Assembly: GCA_013349435.1 (NCBI GenBank)
Contig: DUZQ01000018.1
Span: 1 to 40,494, forward strand
DNA from: Planctomycetota bacterium
GTDB lineage: Bacteria; Planctomycetota; Phycisphaerae; Sedimentisphaerales; Anaerohalosphaeraceae
Reading direction: 5' to 3'
DNA: 40,494 nucleotides
In this document: positions 1 to 6,569 of the stretch, piece by piece
Layout: every line of letters begins with the position of its first letter
Numbering within the stretch: position 1 is the stretch's first letter
Translations under genes and position numbers: made by a program
Notes under the pieces: generated by a model
Seen by the model: only the letters and a program-made list of their open reading frames with translations
Told to the model about the DNA's origin: nothing
Databases searched by the model: none

Positions 1-13
1 CTCTTTTTAAGAC
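1..13. repeat. Terminal 13-nt overlap (circular genome)
   Basis: CTCTTTTTAAGAC at 1-13 is repeated exactly at 40482-40494. The simplest reading is assembly overlap of a circular molecule. It is too short for a typical phage direct terminal repeat. No convincing gene crosses the junction. Confidence 0.75.
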
Positions 14-69
14 CGCATATGCAACCCCCGCCAGGAAGGACCCGTGACATATTTTCTTGATATGACATG

Positions 70-152
70 CGTTTTTGGCTTAAAAATCAACATCATAGGA
101 CATTGGACGGATATTATCCAAAAAGCAAATCCTCGTTTTTGGCTTAAAAAGC
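70..152. repeat. Two copies of a 19-nt operator-like motif in an AT-rich intergenic region
   Basis: The 262 bases before the first gene hold no convincing ORF. Copies of CGTTTTTGGCTTAAAAA start at 70 and 134, 64 bases apart. A third, more symmetric copy (CGTTTTTGGCGTAAAAACG) lies at 12245-12263, beside a strong promoter. The arms CGTTTTT and AAAAACG are complementary, as in a repressor operator. On the circle this region is upstream of the packaging operon that starts near 40389. Confidence 0.45.
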
Positions 153-262
153 GATATATGACAAATTGGAGTGTAGCCGCCTTTAATTCCTTTTTTTTAT
201 GTTCGTTTTACTCCGGTTTCATAACATCCTTATTTTTGATACCTTATGTTAATTTTTATTGT

Positions 263-1081
263 TTAAGTATACATTACTTGTAGATTTGTTGCATTTGTAC
301 CGACAAACCGCCCGTTAAAGCAGAAATTCAGCCTCTCTCCCTCGGCCTTAACGTCCCTGTTCACCAAGTGCAAATACCCGGCAGTAATCTTCATGTCGCT
401 GTGCCCCATCCACAGCATCACCTGGTATATGTTATCACTGCCCAGGGCCAGCACGGCGAAGGTGTGCCGCAGCATATGCGGGTGCAGTCTCTTTGCCAGC
501 CCTGCGTGCCCGCCGATAGCGGCAAACATCCTGTTCAATGTAGTCGATGCCCGCCGCCTTTGCACCCTCCCCCTCCCCCTGCCTCCGCACCTCTTGCAGC
601 CCCCGCCCCCGCACTTCGCGCACCGCATCGTGACGCCCACCTTCTGCAGGTACGGTCGTCTACGGTCCGAGTAGAAGACCGGCCTGCTGTAGTCGGCGGG
701 GCTGGCCCACCGCGGCAGCGTACCCGGCCTGTCCCGTCTCACATACCGCCCTATGGCCCCGGCCAATTGGCCCGATACCGGTATAGTGCGGTCGCGGTCG
801 TACTTGCCCCGATAGACCTCTATCACATTCTCGCCTATGACGACTGGCGTGTCCCTGACCCGCAGCCTGGCAAGCTCGCCTATCCGCAGTCCGGTGTTCA
901 GCAAAATCTGCACAATCAGTGTCATCCGCCTGGCAGCCGGCGATTGGCAATCGAACGGCTCGCCAGTCAGCGCGCTGGCGCGCCTGCCGTAGAGATAGCC
1001 CATCAGCAGCCCCAGCTCGCTCGGTGTCAGTATCTTGCCGTAGCCTATCTGCGTTTTACGGGTCGCCTTTGACATTTTCAT
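263..1081 (-). CDS. Tyrosine recombinase, catalytic domain only, with zinc-knuckle insert
   Basis: Tyrosine recombinase of 272 residues. The expected active-site set is visible: Arg66 in NTGLRIGEL, Lys93 in the beta-hairpin, His202 and Arg205 in HPHMLRH, His227 in WMGHSD and Tyr236 in ITAGYLHL. The usual N-terminal core-binding (SAM-like) domain is essentially absent, because catalytic-domain sequence begins at about residue 17. Between the Lys hairpin and the HxxR box there is a glycine-rich insert with four cysteines (C154, C157, C162, C165; pattern CxxCxxxxCxxC) that looks like a DnaJ-type zinc knuckle. An excisionase-like gene lies just upstream in the operon. This is the second recombinase of the genome, so it may resolve multimers, invert DNA or act as a regulator. 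A start at 1075 is also possible. Confidence 0.85.
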   Translation of the reverse strand: MKMSKATRKTQIGYGKILTPSELGLLMGYLYGRRASALTGEPFDCQSPAARRMTLIVQILLNTGLRIGELARLRVRDTPVVIGENVIEVYRGKYDRDRTIPVSGQLAGAIGRYVRRDRPGTLPRWASPADYSRPVFYSDRRRPYLQKVGVTMRCAKCGGGGCKRCGGRGRGRVQRRRASTTLNRMFAAIGGHAGLAKRLHPHMLRHTFAVLALGSDNIYQVMLWMGHSDMKITAGYLHLVNRDVKAEGERLNFCFNGRFVGTNATNLQVMYT

Positions 1082-1167
1082 TTATTGCTCTTTTGGCCAA
1101 ATATTTTTTTACCGCTTGAGGGTTGAAAAGTAAAATTTTATCCGCTTTAATATGGGGAATTCTATTT

Positions 1168-1422
1168 TCATCCGCTTCTTGTTGAAGCCATTTTACAGGC
1201 ACACAAAGATACCTGGCAGTTGGGACTAAATGATTTAATTCTAAATCTTTTTTTTTCTAAATAATCAAGAACTTTTTGTTGGTCAAATATAAATCGTTTA
1301 TTTGGCAATTTGAAACTTGGTATTTTTCCTTCTTTAGCCCATTTGATAATTGTGCCACTACTAATATCAAGAATATCTCCTAATTCTCCTGCGGTTAATA
1401 ATTGATTCTTAGTGTCTTTCAT
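1168..1422 (-). CDS. Excisionase-like MerR-type helix-turn-helix protein
   Basis: Small DNA-binding protein of 84 residues. Residues 8-58 read as a MerR/Xis-type winged helix domain: LLTAGELGDILDISSGTIIKWAKEG, then IPSFKLPNKRFIFDQQKVLDYL. This fold is shared by phage excisionases and by the SinI/AlpA class of regulators. GAGGG lies eight bases before the ATG. The start overlaps the stop of the upstream membrane-protein gene by four bases (ATGA), and the gene precedes the 263-1081 recombinase. It is therefore most likely a recombination directionality factor or a regulator. The Cys-rich tail after residue 66 has no recognised role. Confidence 0.7.
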   Translation of the reverse strand: MKDTKNQLLTAGELGDILDISSGTIIKWAKEGKIPSFKLPNKRFIFDQQKVLDYLEKKRFRIKSFSPNCQVSLCACKMASTRSG

Positions 1423-1790
1423 TTTAATTCCCTCATAAGCCTTTTCAGCCGCCTGGCCTCTTCTGGCAGCCAGTTTATCTTGATTTTGGTGCCCTGGATT
1501 TTCAAGTTCTGCTCGGCTCGTATGATCCGTTTAAGAAAAAAGTCGATTTGCTTCATTATGTCCCTGTTATCCGATAAATTCGGCTTTTGTCTTCGCCGCC
1601 AACAAATAAGGCCGTAAATCGCAATCGCCAAAAAGACCGCGAATATGATCGCCTGGGCATACTCGCCCGCCCGCCAGTTATAGGCAAGCCAGTAGCCGTT
1701 CGATACAATCCAGAGCGCAAAGCCTTGCCAGCGGCCTAACACATTAAAACCCGCACCCACAACAGCTATCGCAACAATCAGCCAGTCCAT
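1419..1790 (-). CDS. Small membrane protein, PnuC-like, with basic cytoplasmic tail
   Basis: Protein of 123 residues. Three hydrophobic segments fill residues 2-64, with the Trp/Asn pattern (LWIVSNGYWLAYN, then AIIFAVFLAIAIYGLICWRRR) seen in PnuC-like nicotinamide riboside transporters and in short phage proteins that resemble one part of PnuC. Residues 75-123 form a charged, probably helical tail. At roughly half the length of a full transporter, true transport is doubtful. It overlaps the excisionase-like gene by four bases, so the two are probably coupled. Confidence 0.6.
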   Translation of the reverse strand: MDWLIVAIAVVGAGFNVLGRWQGFALWIVSNGYWLAYNWRAGEYAQAIIFAVFLAIAIYGLICWRRRQKPNLSDNRDIMKQIDFFLKRIIRAEQNLKIQGTKIKINWLPEEARRLKRLMRELK

Positions 1791-1843
1791 TTCACCTCAA
1801 AAACCGATTTAGCCGGTCTACAGAAGGTAGATTCTCTTGTTTT

Positions 1844-1972
1844 TCAGTTCCCCCGACCAATGCAGTTATCAGGGAAGGTAGGCATCACTTCCATCTTGTC
1901 ACCGCAGATAATCTTATTGATTTCCAATGCCATTTCACCTACACATATTTCAGCCAGTTCATTTCTCGACAT
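1844..1972 (-). pseudogene. Remnant of a DNA methyltransferase N-terminus
   Basis: A 42-residue ORF contains INKIICGDKMEVMPTFPDNC, which resembles the start of N4/N6 DNA methyltransferases (ICGDxLExLxxLPDNSID, normally followed by DPPY). Here it stops at the point where the catalytic DPPY motif should begin. It overlaps the end of the 1959-2192 gene. The reading is a decayed phage methylase, or less likely an unrelated short peptide. A truncated ParB-like gene, a frequent neighbour of such methylases, is at 40045-40389. Confidence 0.4.
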
Positions 1973-2192
1973 ATACATATCTCGGCCATTGCTTTTTTAT
2001 GTCATTCGGCTCAGTAATTGAGCCGCTTGGCACGATTACTACTTTATTAACTTGCTTACAACTGCCCTCCTCATCAATAGCATAAATAACGTATTGGGGT
2101 TTTCTGATGGTTTGTCTGCCGAGGAAAAATCCGCCAAAAAACAACAAAATTACTATTATAATTGTTGCAATCTCAGTAACCCTAATTCTCAT
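1959..2192 (-). CDS. Single-pass membrane protein, unknown function
   Basis: Protein of 77 residues with one N-terminal membrane segment (residues 6-26, VTEIATIIIVILLFFGGFFLG). A short polar domain of about 50 residues follows, probably outside or periplasmic. The start at 2192 is chosen because AAAGGA lies seven bases upstream and the ATG overlaps the stop of the upstream lipoprotein-like gene (ATGA). This coupling suggests joint expression with that gene. The family is not recognised. Confidence 0.6.
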   Translation of the reverse strand: MRIRVTEIATIIIVILLFFGGFFLGRQTIRKPQYVIYAIDEEGSCKQVNKVVIVPSGSITEPNDIKKQWPRYVYVEK

Positions 2193-3403
2193 TGTATTGT
2201 CCTTTCCAGCTTCGCAAAATCCAACCACTCTATATGGCCATCCGGCCACAAATCATAAACAGCATCGTAATTATCCTCGCCGAATTGACCGAGCCAGCCG
2301 TAAGCAAAATTCTCTAAACCAAACTCAATAGGCCAGGCAACAGCCATAACGTTGTTGCCCCATTTATCCACCCATATTCCCTGCTCATTAACATCCTCGG
2401 TGGGAATTATGTAACCTGAGCAATACATTTCACCGCCGAGATAATACATATTGAGCGGCATTCCAGCCACATTGACCGAAAAGTCATTCTCATACAGCCC
2501 GCTCGAATTCACAAATAAAGCGAACGGCTCGCAGGTATTAACACCATCCTGGCCACCAATCCTTGGAATGACAACCAAGTCGTTGACATCCTGCCAACTC
2601 CACGAGCCGTCCGCAAGACACCGGAGCTGTCGCCAACTCCAGTCGGAGGAACCAATAATCGGCATATCGTAATCATACGGCCTTAATCTGGGCTGGGCGG
2701 CGACATTGGGAGGCGGGGATTCTGTCGAAACGTATTCTTCGCTCCACCAATCGCCGGCAAAATCCTTGTCCGGCTTGACTTTATGCAGAAGCATTCGGCT
2801 TTCTGCATAGACATTTTTCCAGTCAGAATCCGGTTCACGCTTGAAATTTGCCGTTATGGTTTTTACGATGTCACCGCTGCCTTGATGATTATTTCTGGGC
2901 ATCCTCACCTCCACCTCTGCGTAATAATCCGTGCCGTGTATAAGGCAAGGCATCCAGTCTTTGGCAGTAACATATAACCATATTTGCCCATGCTTTGTAC
3001 GCCCAAAGGCCACCTTCTCACCACTCACCTCAGTCTCCCCCGCACCTTCAGCGGGCCTGAAAGAAAGTTCACCGTGTTCGGGGAAAATAAGGAAGCACGT
3101 ACACCATTCGCTCCACGTCCTTGTAACTTTTGCCGTGATCAATACCCCACTCAACGATAAGTCCTCGCCGCACGGCCCTTTAAGTGACACGACGACGCAA
3201 AAAGATGTGGAATATACCGTCCTATTGTCCTCGGCAACATCCCACTCATCCAATCTGCTTGCGTCAACAGCAATGTTCGGGTCGAGATAGTTGCGAACTC
3301 GGATATTGTCAACCATAACTGCATTATTATTTTGACCCTCTCCACATCCGCGTGAACTCATAAGCGGAATCAACGTGAGCAAAAAAAGATACACAGTTTT
3401 CAT
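2189..3403 (-). CDS. Secreted or lipoprotein-like protein with dockerin-like segments
   Basis: Protein of 404 residues with an N-terminal signal (MKTVYLFLLTLIPLMSSRGC). The Cys near residue 20 may be a lipidation site, although the lipobox is poor (SRGC). Most of the protein looks beta-rich and Trp-rich. Two segments, ADGSWSWQDVNDL and PDGHIEWLDFAKL, resemble the second halves of planctomycete dockerin-like motifs (DGxVDxxDFxxF). Export in a lysogen would suit a surface-modifying or superinfection role, but that is inference. It is coupled to the membrane protein downstream. Confidence 0.55.
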   Translation of the reverse strand: MKTVYLFLLTLIPLMSSRGCGEGQNNNAVMVDNIRVRNYLDPNIAVDASRLDEWDVAEDNRTVYSTSFCVVVSLKGPCGEDLSLSGVLITAKVTRTWSEWCTCFLIFPEHGELSFRPAEGAGETEVSGEKVAFGRTKHGQIWLYVTAKDWMPCLIHGTDYYAEVEVRMPRNNHQGSGDIVKTITANFKREPDSDWKNVYAESRMLLHKVKPDKDFAGDWWSEEYVSTESPPPNVAAQPRLRPYDYDMPIIGSSDWSWRQLRCLADGSWSWQDVNDLVVIPRIGGQDGVNTCEPFALFVNSSGLYENDFSVNVAGMPLNMYYLGGEMYCSGYIIPTEDVNEQGIWVDKWGNNVMAVAWPIEFGLENFAYGWLGQFGEDNYDAVYDLWPDGHIEWLDFAKLERTIQ

Positions 3404-3421
3404 TTTTCAATCCCTTACTCT

Positions 3422-3949
3422 TCAAATATTTCGCTTTCTTTTTTCATTCAATTCGCTGATTACTGGAATTTTCACTTTTGGATATTTGTAATCAAAATAT
3501 AAACTCATAAGGTCATACCAATTTGCCATGTTGAATTTGCTGCTAAAAAATGAACCGTCCTTCTTCACCAACCCCGGATACGCTTGACGGTATTTCACGC
3601 GCAATGCTTTTTGGTCTGTTTCAGGAAGAGTCGCTATCCATCTCTCAATTTTTTCTCTAGCGTTTTTGTGGTTAAAAGCTTTATCGTGTTCAAGTATTCG
3701 TCGTCTTTGTCTTTCGTTATGTAAGACTGCACTTAGTATTTCTTTGTCCGCCGGATAGATTTTTTCTGCAGTTGTTTCAAATCGATGTACAACCCCATCA
3801 ACATTTTGCTCCATAACAACTAATCTATTATTATATGTCCAACCGGCATTGTTAATATATTTAGCTTTGACTATTGCGAAGTTTGGATACCACAACCCAC
3901 CGATTAAGCAATAATATGTTGTCCCTATTTTAAGTTTTTTTGCATCCAT
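3422..3949 (-). CDS. Hypothetical protein
   Basis: Protein of 175 residues with no recognised family. The N-terminal half (residues 1-70) looks like a small beta-rich domain (GTTYYCLIGGLWYPNFAIVK). The rest is helical and charged. It overlaps the 3' end of the upstream zinc-binding gene by 20 bases and lies 18 bases before the lipoprotein-like gene, within the same minus-strand operon. Confidence 0.55.
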   Translation of the reverse strand: MDAKKLKIGTTYYCLIGGLWYPNFAIVKAKYINNAGWTYNNRLVVMEQNVDGVVHRFETTAEKIYPADKEILSAVLHNERQRRRILEHDKAFNHKNAREKIERWIATLPETDQKALRVKYRQAYPGLVKKDGSFFSSKFNMANWYDLMSLYFDYKYPKVKIPVISELNEKRKRNI

Positions 3950-4403
3950 TTTCCCTGTCTTTCAAAATCCCCTTGAACCCATAATCAGATATTTCGCAAA
4001 AATCAATCTCCAGTTCCGGCATTCGTTTCCAGTCAAAATCTTCCTTGACCCAAAACTCCAAGATTCTTTCATCATTACAGTTCATCGTATCGCCCACACA
4101 ACCGTGACAGGGCGGGTCGCCATAATGTATCGGCGGCCAGTTGTTTTTATCGCCTCGCTTGGCTTTGTCCTGCCACATTCGTAAAGCTTCAGCCATGCCG
4201 CGGCTGTATATATCCGAATGTAATTCCACATCGAAATGTCTGCCGCATTCCTGGCAGCTAATTCGTAATAGGACGGCCTCGCGTGCATAAATATTCGGGC
4301 ACTTGTCCGGCGAAAAATCCCCATACCTGGGACAGCCATTTGCATCGTACCATTTGGGCTCTTCACTTATTCGTTCTAAAATATCCCTGTATGCTTCTTT
4401 CAT
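3930..4403 (-). CDS. Probable zinc-binding phage protein
   Basis: Protein of 157 residues with two cysteine clusters: ISCQECGRHF near residue 50, and PPCHGCVGDTMNC near residues 98-110. These are likely to bind one or more zinc ions. The YGDPPCHGCVGDTMNC motif has the look of a conserved phage accessory family, but I cannot name it. AAAAGG lies about ten bases before the ATG. The ATG follows the stop of a tiny upstream ORF directly (TAAATG). Confidence 0.6.
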   Translation of the reverse strand: MKEAYRDILERISEEPKWYDANGCPRYGDFSPDKCPNIYAREAVLLRISCQECGRHFDVELHSDIYSRGMAEALRMWQDKAKRGDKNNWPPIHYGDPPCHGCVGDTMNCNDERILEFWVKEDFDWKRMPELEIDFCEISDYGFKGILKDRENGCKKT

Positions 4404-4505
4404 TTATTCATCGCCTTTTTCTGACTTACAAAAATTGGGGGCGGGGCCGGGGACTCGCCCTTTGTTGTCGTTAGTAATGAAGCGAAAGCCGTTTACCAAG
4501 TTCAC
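4404..4505 (-). CDS. Tiny ORF, 33 residues, GTG start
   Basis: A 33-residue reading frame (start NLVNGFRFITND, with a PGPAPNF segment) fills the gap between two supported genes. It ends in TAA directly abutting the next ATG. It begins with GTG preceded by a G-rich stretch. Size and weak start make it uncertain; the spacing is its best support. Confidence 0.3.
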   Translation of the reverse strand: MNLVNGFRFITNDNKGRVPGPAPNFCKSEKGDE

Positions 4506-4509
4506 TTTC

Positions 4510-4689
4510 TTACCCCGTTTCGCCCCCGTCAATTTCATACACGCACAATTCCGGTTGGCAACCCCCATCCCAATAAGGACATTGCACGTCCTTATACGGA
4601 CAGAAATCGGCCGGTTGCCGGCACCACTCTGTTCCCAAATCCATCTCCGGCTCGCCCCAAATCTGCTCGTATGTCAGCGGCTTGGTCAT
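4510..4689 (-). CDS. Cys-rich small protein (59 residues)
   Basis: The ATG at 4689 overlaps the stop of the preceding gene (ATGA). The frame encodes 59 residues with five cysteines after position 22 (WCRQPADFCPY, QCPYWDGGCQPELC). This is consistent with a small metal-binding protein. No family is recognised, but the start coupling and composition make a real gene likely. Confidence 0.6.
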   Translation of the reverse strand: MTKPLTYEQIWGEPEMDLGTEWCRQPADFCPYKDVQCPYWDGGCQPELCVYEIDGGETG

Positions 4690-5018
4690 TTCGTATCAGT
4701 CAATCCTTGTAACAAAGCCAGAATGCCCGCTTGGAAAATTGCCGCGATGACCGCTTTGGCCTCATTCCGTCTTTGTGTGTGCTTTAGGTTCAGCTCAGCT
4801 ACGCGATTGGCAATGACCTGTAATGCGATTATCTTTTCCTTCGGCGTCTGCTCCAAGGCGTCAAGATACAAAAGCGCAGCATCCGGCGAATCCACAGCCC
4901 AATCTATCCACCGACTAATATCCTCTTTTGACATGGTAATAAGCGTAAATGCATAATCCCGCACGATAGGCCGTATCGATTCGGGCAGGATTTTTATAAT
5001 GGTATCAATCTTGCTCAT
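4686..5018 (-). CDS. Hypothetical helical protein
   Basis: Protein of 110 residues, mostly helical, with a moderately hydrophobic C-terminus (AVIAAIFQAGILALLQGL). The start overlaps the stop of the holin-like gene (ATGA), and its own stop overlaps the Cys-rich ORF. The position directly behind a holin-like gene allows a lysis role, but no endolysin motif is present. Function unknown. Confidence 0.6.
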   Translation of the reverse strand: MSKIDTIIKILPESIRPIVRDYAFTLITMSKEDISRWIDWAVDSPDAALLYLDALEQTPKEKIIALQVIANRVAELNLKHTQRRNEAKAVIAAIFQAGILALLQGLTDTK

Positions 5019-5485
5019 TTGTCACCCCCTTTCACGTCCCTGCCGTGCGCGGCGTCGCTGAAGGCGTTCAAGACATTATATGCGGCATCCAGGCCGTCGC
5101 AGCATTCGTTAGGGTCGAGCTGGCCGGCATAACATTGCTCGGCCAGTGCCCTAGTTGTGCCTACTGCATTATCAAGCTCAACTAAATATGCCGGGTCGTG
5201 CACTGTAATCGGCCCGAAACAGCCAGAAACCAGCGTAAATAATACAATCAGTATAGTTAATTTGGCAGACGAATTGTTAGCAGATACTATTTTCTTCTTG
5301 GCTGTAACCCGCCCGATTATTGTAATAATGCCGGCTACGGCCACTATGAGAGCGACAATATTGTCGGCGATAGAATCCGGCGAATCGGGCACCTCGACAC
5401 CGAAGGTGCCCAAAATGCCGACTATGGCGGCAACTATGCCGGCCCATACGGCCCTCGATTGATACCACTGTTTTGTCTCGTCCAT
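5015..5485 (-). CDS. Holin-like membrane protein fused to a lipoprotein-like segment
   Basis: Protein of 156 residues from the ATG at 5485. This start is preferred over 5500 because the GGAG lies just before it. Residues 1-65 match a common phage holin layout: WYQSRAVWAGIVAAIVG, a short loop with several Asp residues, a second hydrophobic helix and a GRVTAKKKI tail. A third hydrophobic stretch with a lipobox-like end (LTILIVLFTLVSGC) follows and resembles an Rz1-type spanin signal. The protein could thus be a holin with an attached spanin-like part, or two functions in one chain. Lysis at the inner membrane is the likely role. Confidence 0.6.
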   Translation of the reverse strand: MDETKQWYQSRAVWAGIVAAIVGILGTFGVEVPDSPDSIADNIVALIVAVAGIITIIGRVTAKKKIVSANNSSAKLTILIVLFTLVSGCFGPITVHDPAYLVELDNAVGTTRALAEQCYAGQLDPNECCDGLDAAYNVLNAFSDAAHGRDVKGGDK

Positions 5486-5500
5486 TTTTTCTCCTTTCAC

Positions 5501-6076
5501 TTATTTGGATTCCGCTTTCAGGCGGCTAATTTGCTCCCTTCGTCTGCTGTCAAACGCCTCACCCCACAACCCGACCGAAGGTCGGGCCTTTTTAAGTTTA
5601 AGAGATACCCTTTTCTCTGATAATTCTCTGATATCTCTGATAGGGTGACAATTTGACACTACTACTGGTGACAATTTGACACTGGGGCGTGACAATTTGT
5701 CACCACTTTTGTCAAATTTAACAGGTGGGTAGTGACAATTTGACACCACTTTTTTGGGGGGGCGTGACAATTTGTCACCACTTTTTTTATCAAATAAAGG
5801 TCCGGCTGTGAGTTTTTCCTGGCAGACATAAAGTATTCGTCCGCCTTTTGACTGATACAAAGGGGCAAGCCAACCTAATTTAACAAGCCTCTTGATAGCC
5901 CTGATAACCGTCCGCCGGTCGGTATTAAACGCCTTGGCAAGTGTTGTGTTACTCTCATAACAACCGCTACCGCCCCAACGCAACACCCTGCCCACAATCA
6001 GGCCATCCAATAGGCTCAATCTCTCATCTGCCATTACCCAGTCATAAAGCGGTGTAAATTTCGACCCACCGGCCAT
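5501..6076 (-). CDS. Replication initiator (lambda O-like), carries the origin
   Basis: Protein of 191 residues from the ATG at 6076, chosen because AAAGGAGG lies just upstream. Residues 5-85 read as a winged helix domain: the segment NTTLAKAFNTDRRTVIRAIK, then LVKLGWL and a beta wing. This is typical of phage O/RepA-type initiators. The second half is low in complexity and contains repeated KSGDKLSRP and SNCH segments, because the DNA here consists of five near-identical iterons. This mirrors lambda O, whose gene contains the origin that O binds. No helicase or helicase loader is seen elsewhere, so host enzymes are probably recruited. Confidence 0.75.
   Translation of the reverse strand: MAGGSKFTPLYDWVMADERLSLLDGLIVGRVLRWGGSGCYESNTTLAKAFNTDRRTVIRAIKRLVKLGWLAPLYQSKGGRILYVCQEKLTAGPLFDKKSGDKLSRPPKKVVSNCHYPPVKFDKSGDKLSRPSVKLSPVVVSNCHPIRDIRELSEKRVSLKLKKARPSVGLWGEAFDSRRREQISRLKAESK
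5645..5778. other. ori: Origin of replication: five iterons inside the initiator gene
   Basis: GTGACAATTTGACAC or GTGACAATTTGTCAC occurs at 5645, 5668, 5689, 5732 and 5764 (starts). Spacings are 23, 21, 43 and 32 bases. The GTGAC...GTCAC copies are palindromic. Beside them, at about 5590-5640, is an AT-rich stretch with three TCTCTGAT repeats that could be the unwinding element. Iterons inside an initiator gene plus AT-rich flank is the lambda ori layout. Confidence 0.8.
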
Positions 6077-6092
6077 CCCTGGCCTCCTTTGC

Positions 6093-6290
6093 TCAAAGAA
6101 AAATCCATACAATCAAAGCCCAGCATATAATGCCTATAAATATGCCCAACAAGTGCTCCTCTATCGCCCAGACCGGCTTGCCCCCGGACGCGGCGGCAGT
6201 TTCTTTCTCGTACTCGCCCGGCACCAGGATTGCCCACAGGCCGTGAAAGAATGCGATAACAAGTTTTGCAAACACCCTAATCATTTTCAT
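6093..6290 (-). CDS. Small two-helix membrane protein
   Basis: Protein of 65 residues with a hydrophobic N-terminal part (residues 5-24) and a strong C-terminal membrane helix (LLGIFIGIICWALIVWIFL). The middle is polar. A start at 6284 is equally possible, and no good ribosome site is seen. It overlaps the region just upstream of the initiator gene. It could be an antiholin or a regulator of the membrane; no family recognised. Confidence 0.5.
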   Translation of the reverse strand: MKMIRVFAKLVIAFFHGLWAILVPGEYEKETAAASGGKPVWAIEEHLLGIFIGIICWALIVWIFL

Positions 6291-6532
6291 AATTCAGTAT
6301 TCAGTATGTTGCCTTCGGCGTCTTAGCGGAAAAAAAATAGGAGAAGTAATCCGCCGACAGGCGAGGATGGATATTATGCCCGCCGAAGGCCGGCTATGTT
6401 TAGCTTATTTGAACAATGTTCGAGGAATGGGGAGGAAATAAACACGGCCCCCGGTGGGCGCGTAAAACCATAGGTTTGCAGCCATGGCTTAACGTTTGAC
6501 TTGTGCGTTTGACTTTGCCGTTTTACTGGGGG
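6291..6532. other. Non-coding att-arm region
   Basis: No supported gene in 242 bases. It holds GGTTTGCAGCCATGGCT at 6473-6489, the exact inverted repeat of 7526-7542 on the other side of the integrase gene. It also holds two direct copies of CGTTTGACTT (6493-6502 and 6506-6515) next to attP, which are candidate integrase arm sites. GAACAATGTTC near 6415 is a short palindrome of unknown meaning. Confidence 0.5.
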
Positions 6533-6569
6533 TCACGAGGTCGCAGGTTCAAGTCCTGTCGCCCCGATC
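6530..6569 (+). other. attP: attP core: 3' end of a tRNA gene
   Basis: The plus strand carries the T-arm and 3' acceptor of a tRNA: GCAGG-TTCAAGT-CCTGT and then CGCCCCG-A, with no 5' half nearby. The integrase gene ends inside it, so its last residues read ATGLEPATS, a well-known mark of integrase genes overlapping tRNA attachment sites. Integration is expected into a host tRNA whose acceptor starts CGGGGCG. The tRNA identity cannot be told from this fragment. Confidence 0.8.

Noticed and set aside
1-13. Phage direct terminal repeat
   Set aside because: Only 13 bases long, far shorter than known terminal repeats; circular assembly is the simpler reason.
44-283. Apparent plus-strand ORF of 79 residues (Phe/Ile/Leu rich)
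   Set aside because: It lies in an AT-rich intergenic region with repeats, has no ribosome site, and its composition looks like non-coding AT-rich DNA read in frame.
6410-6425. LexA/SOS box at GAACAATGTTC
   Set aside because: The spacer is three bases rather than four as in Gram-positive SOS boxes, and it does not lie at an obvious promoter.
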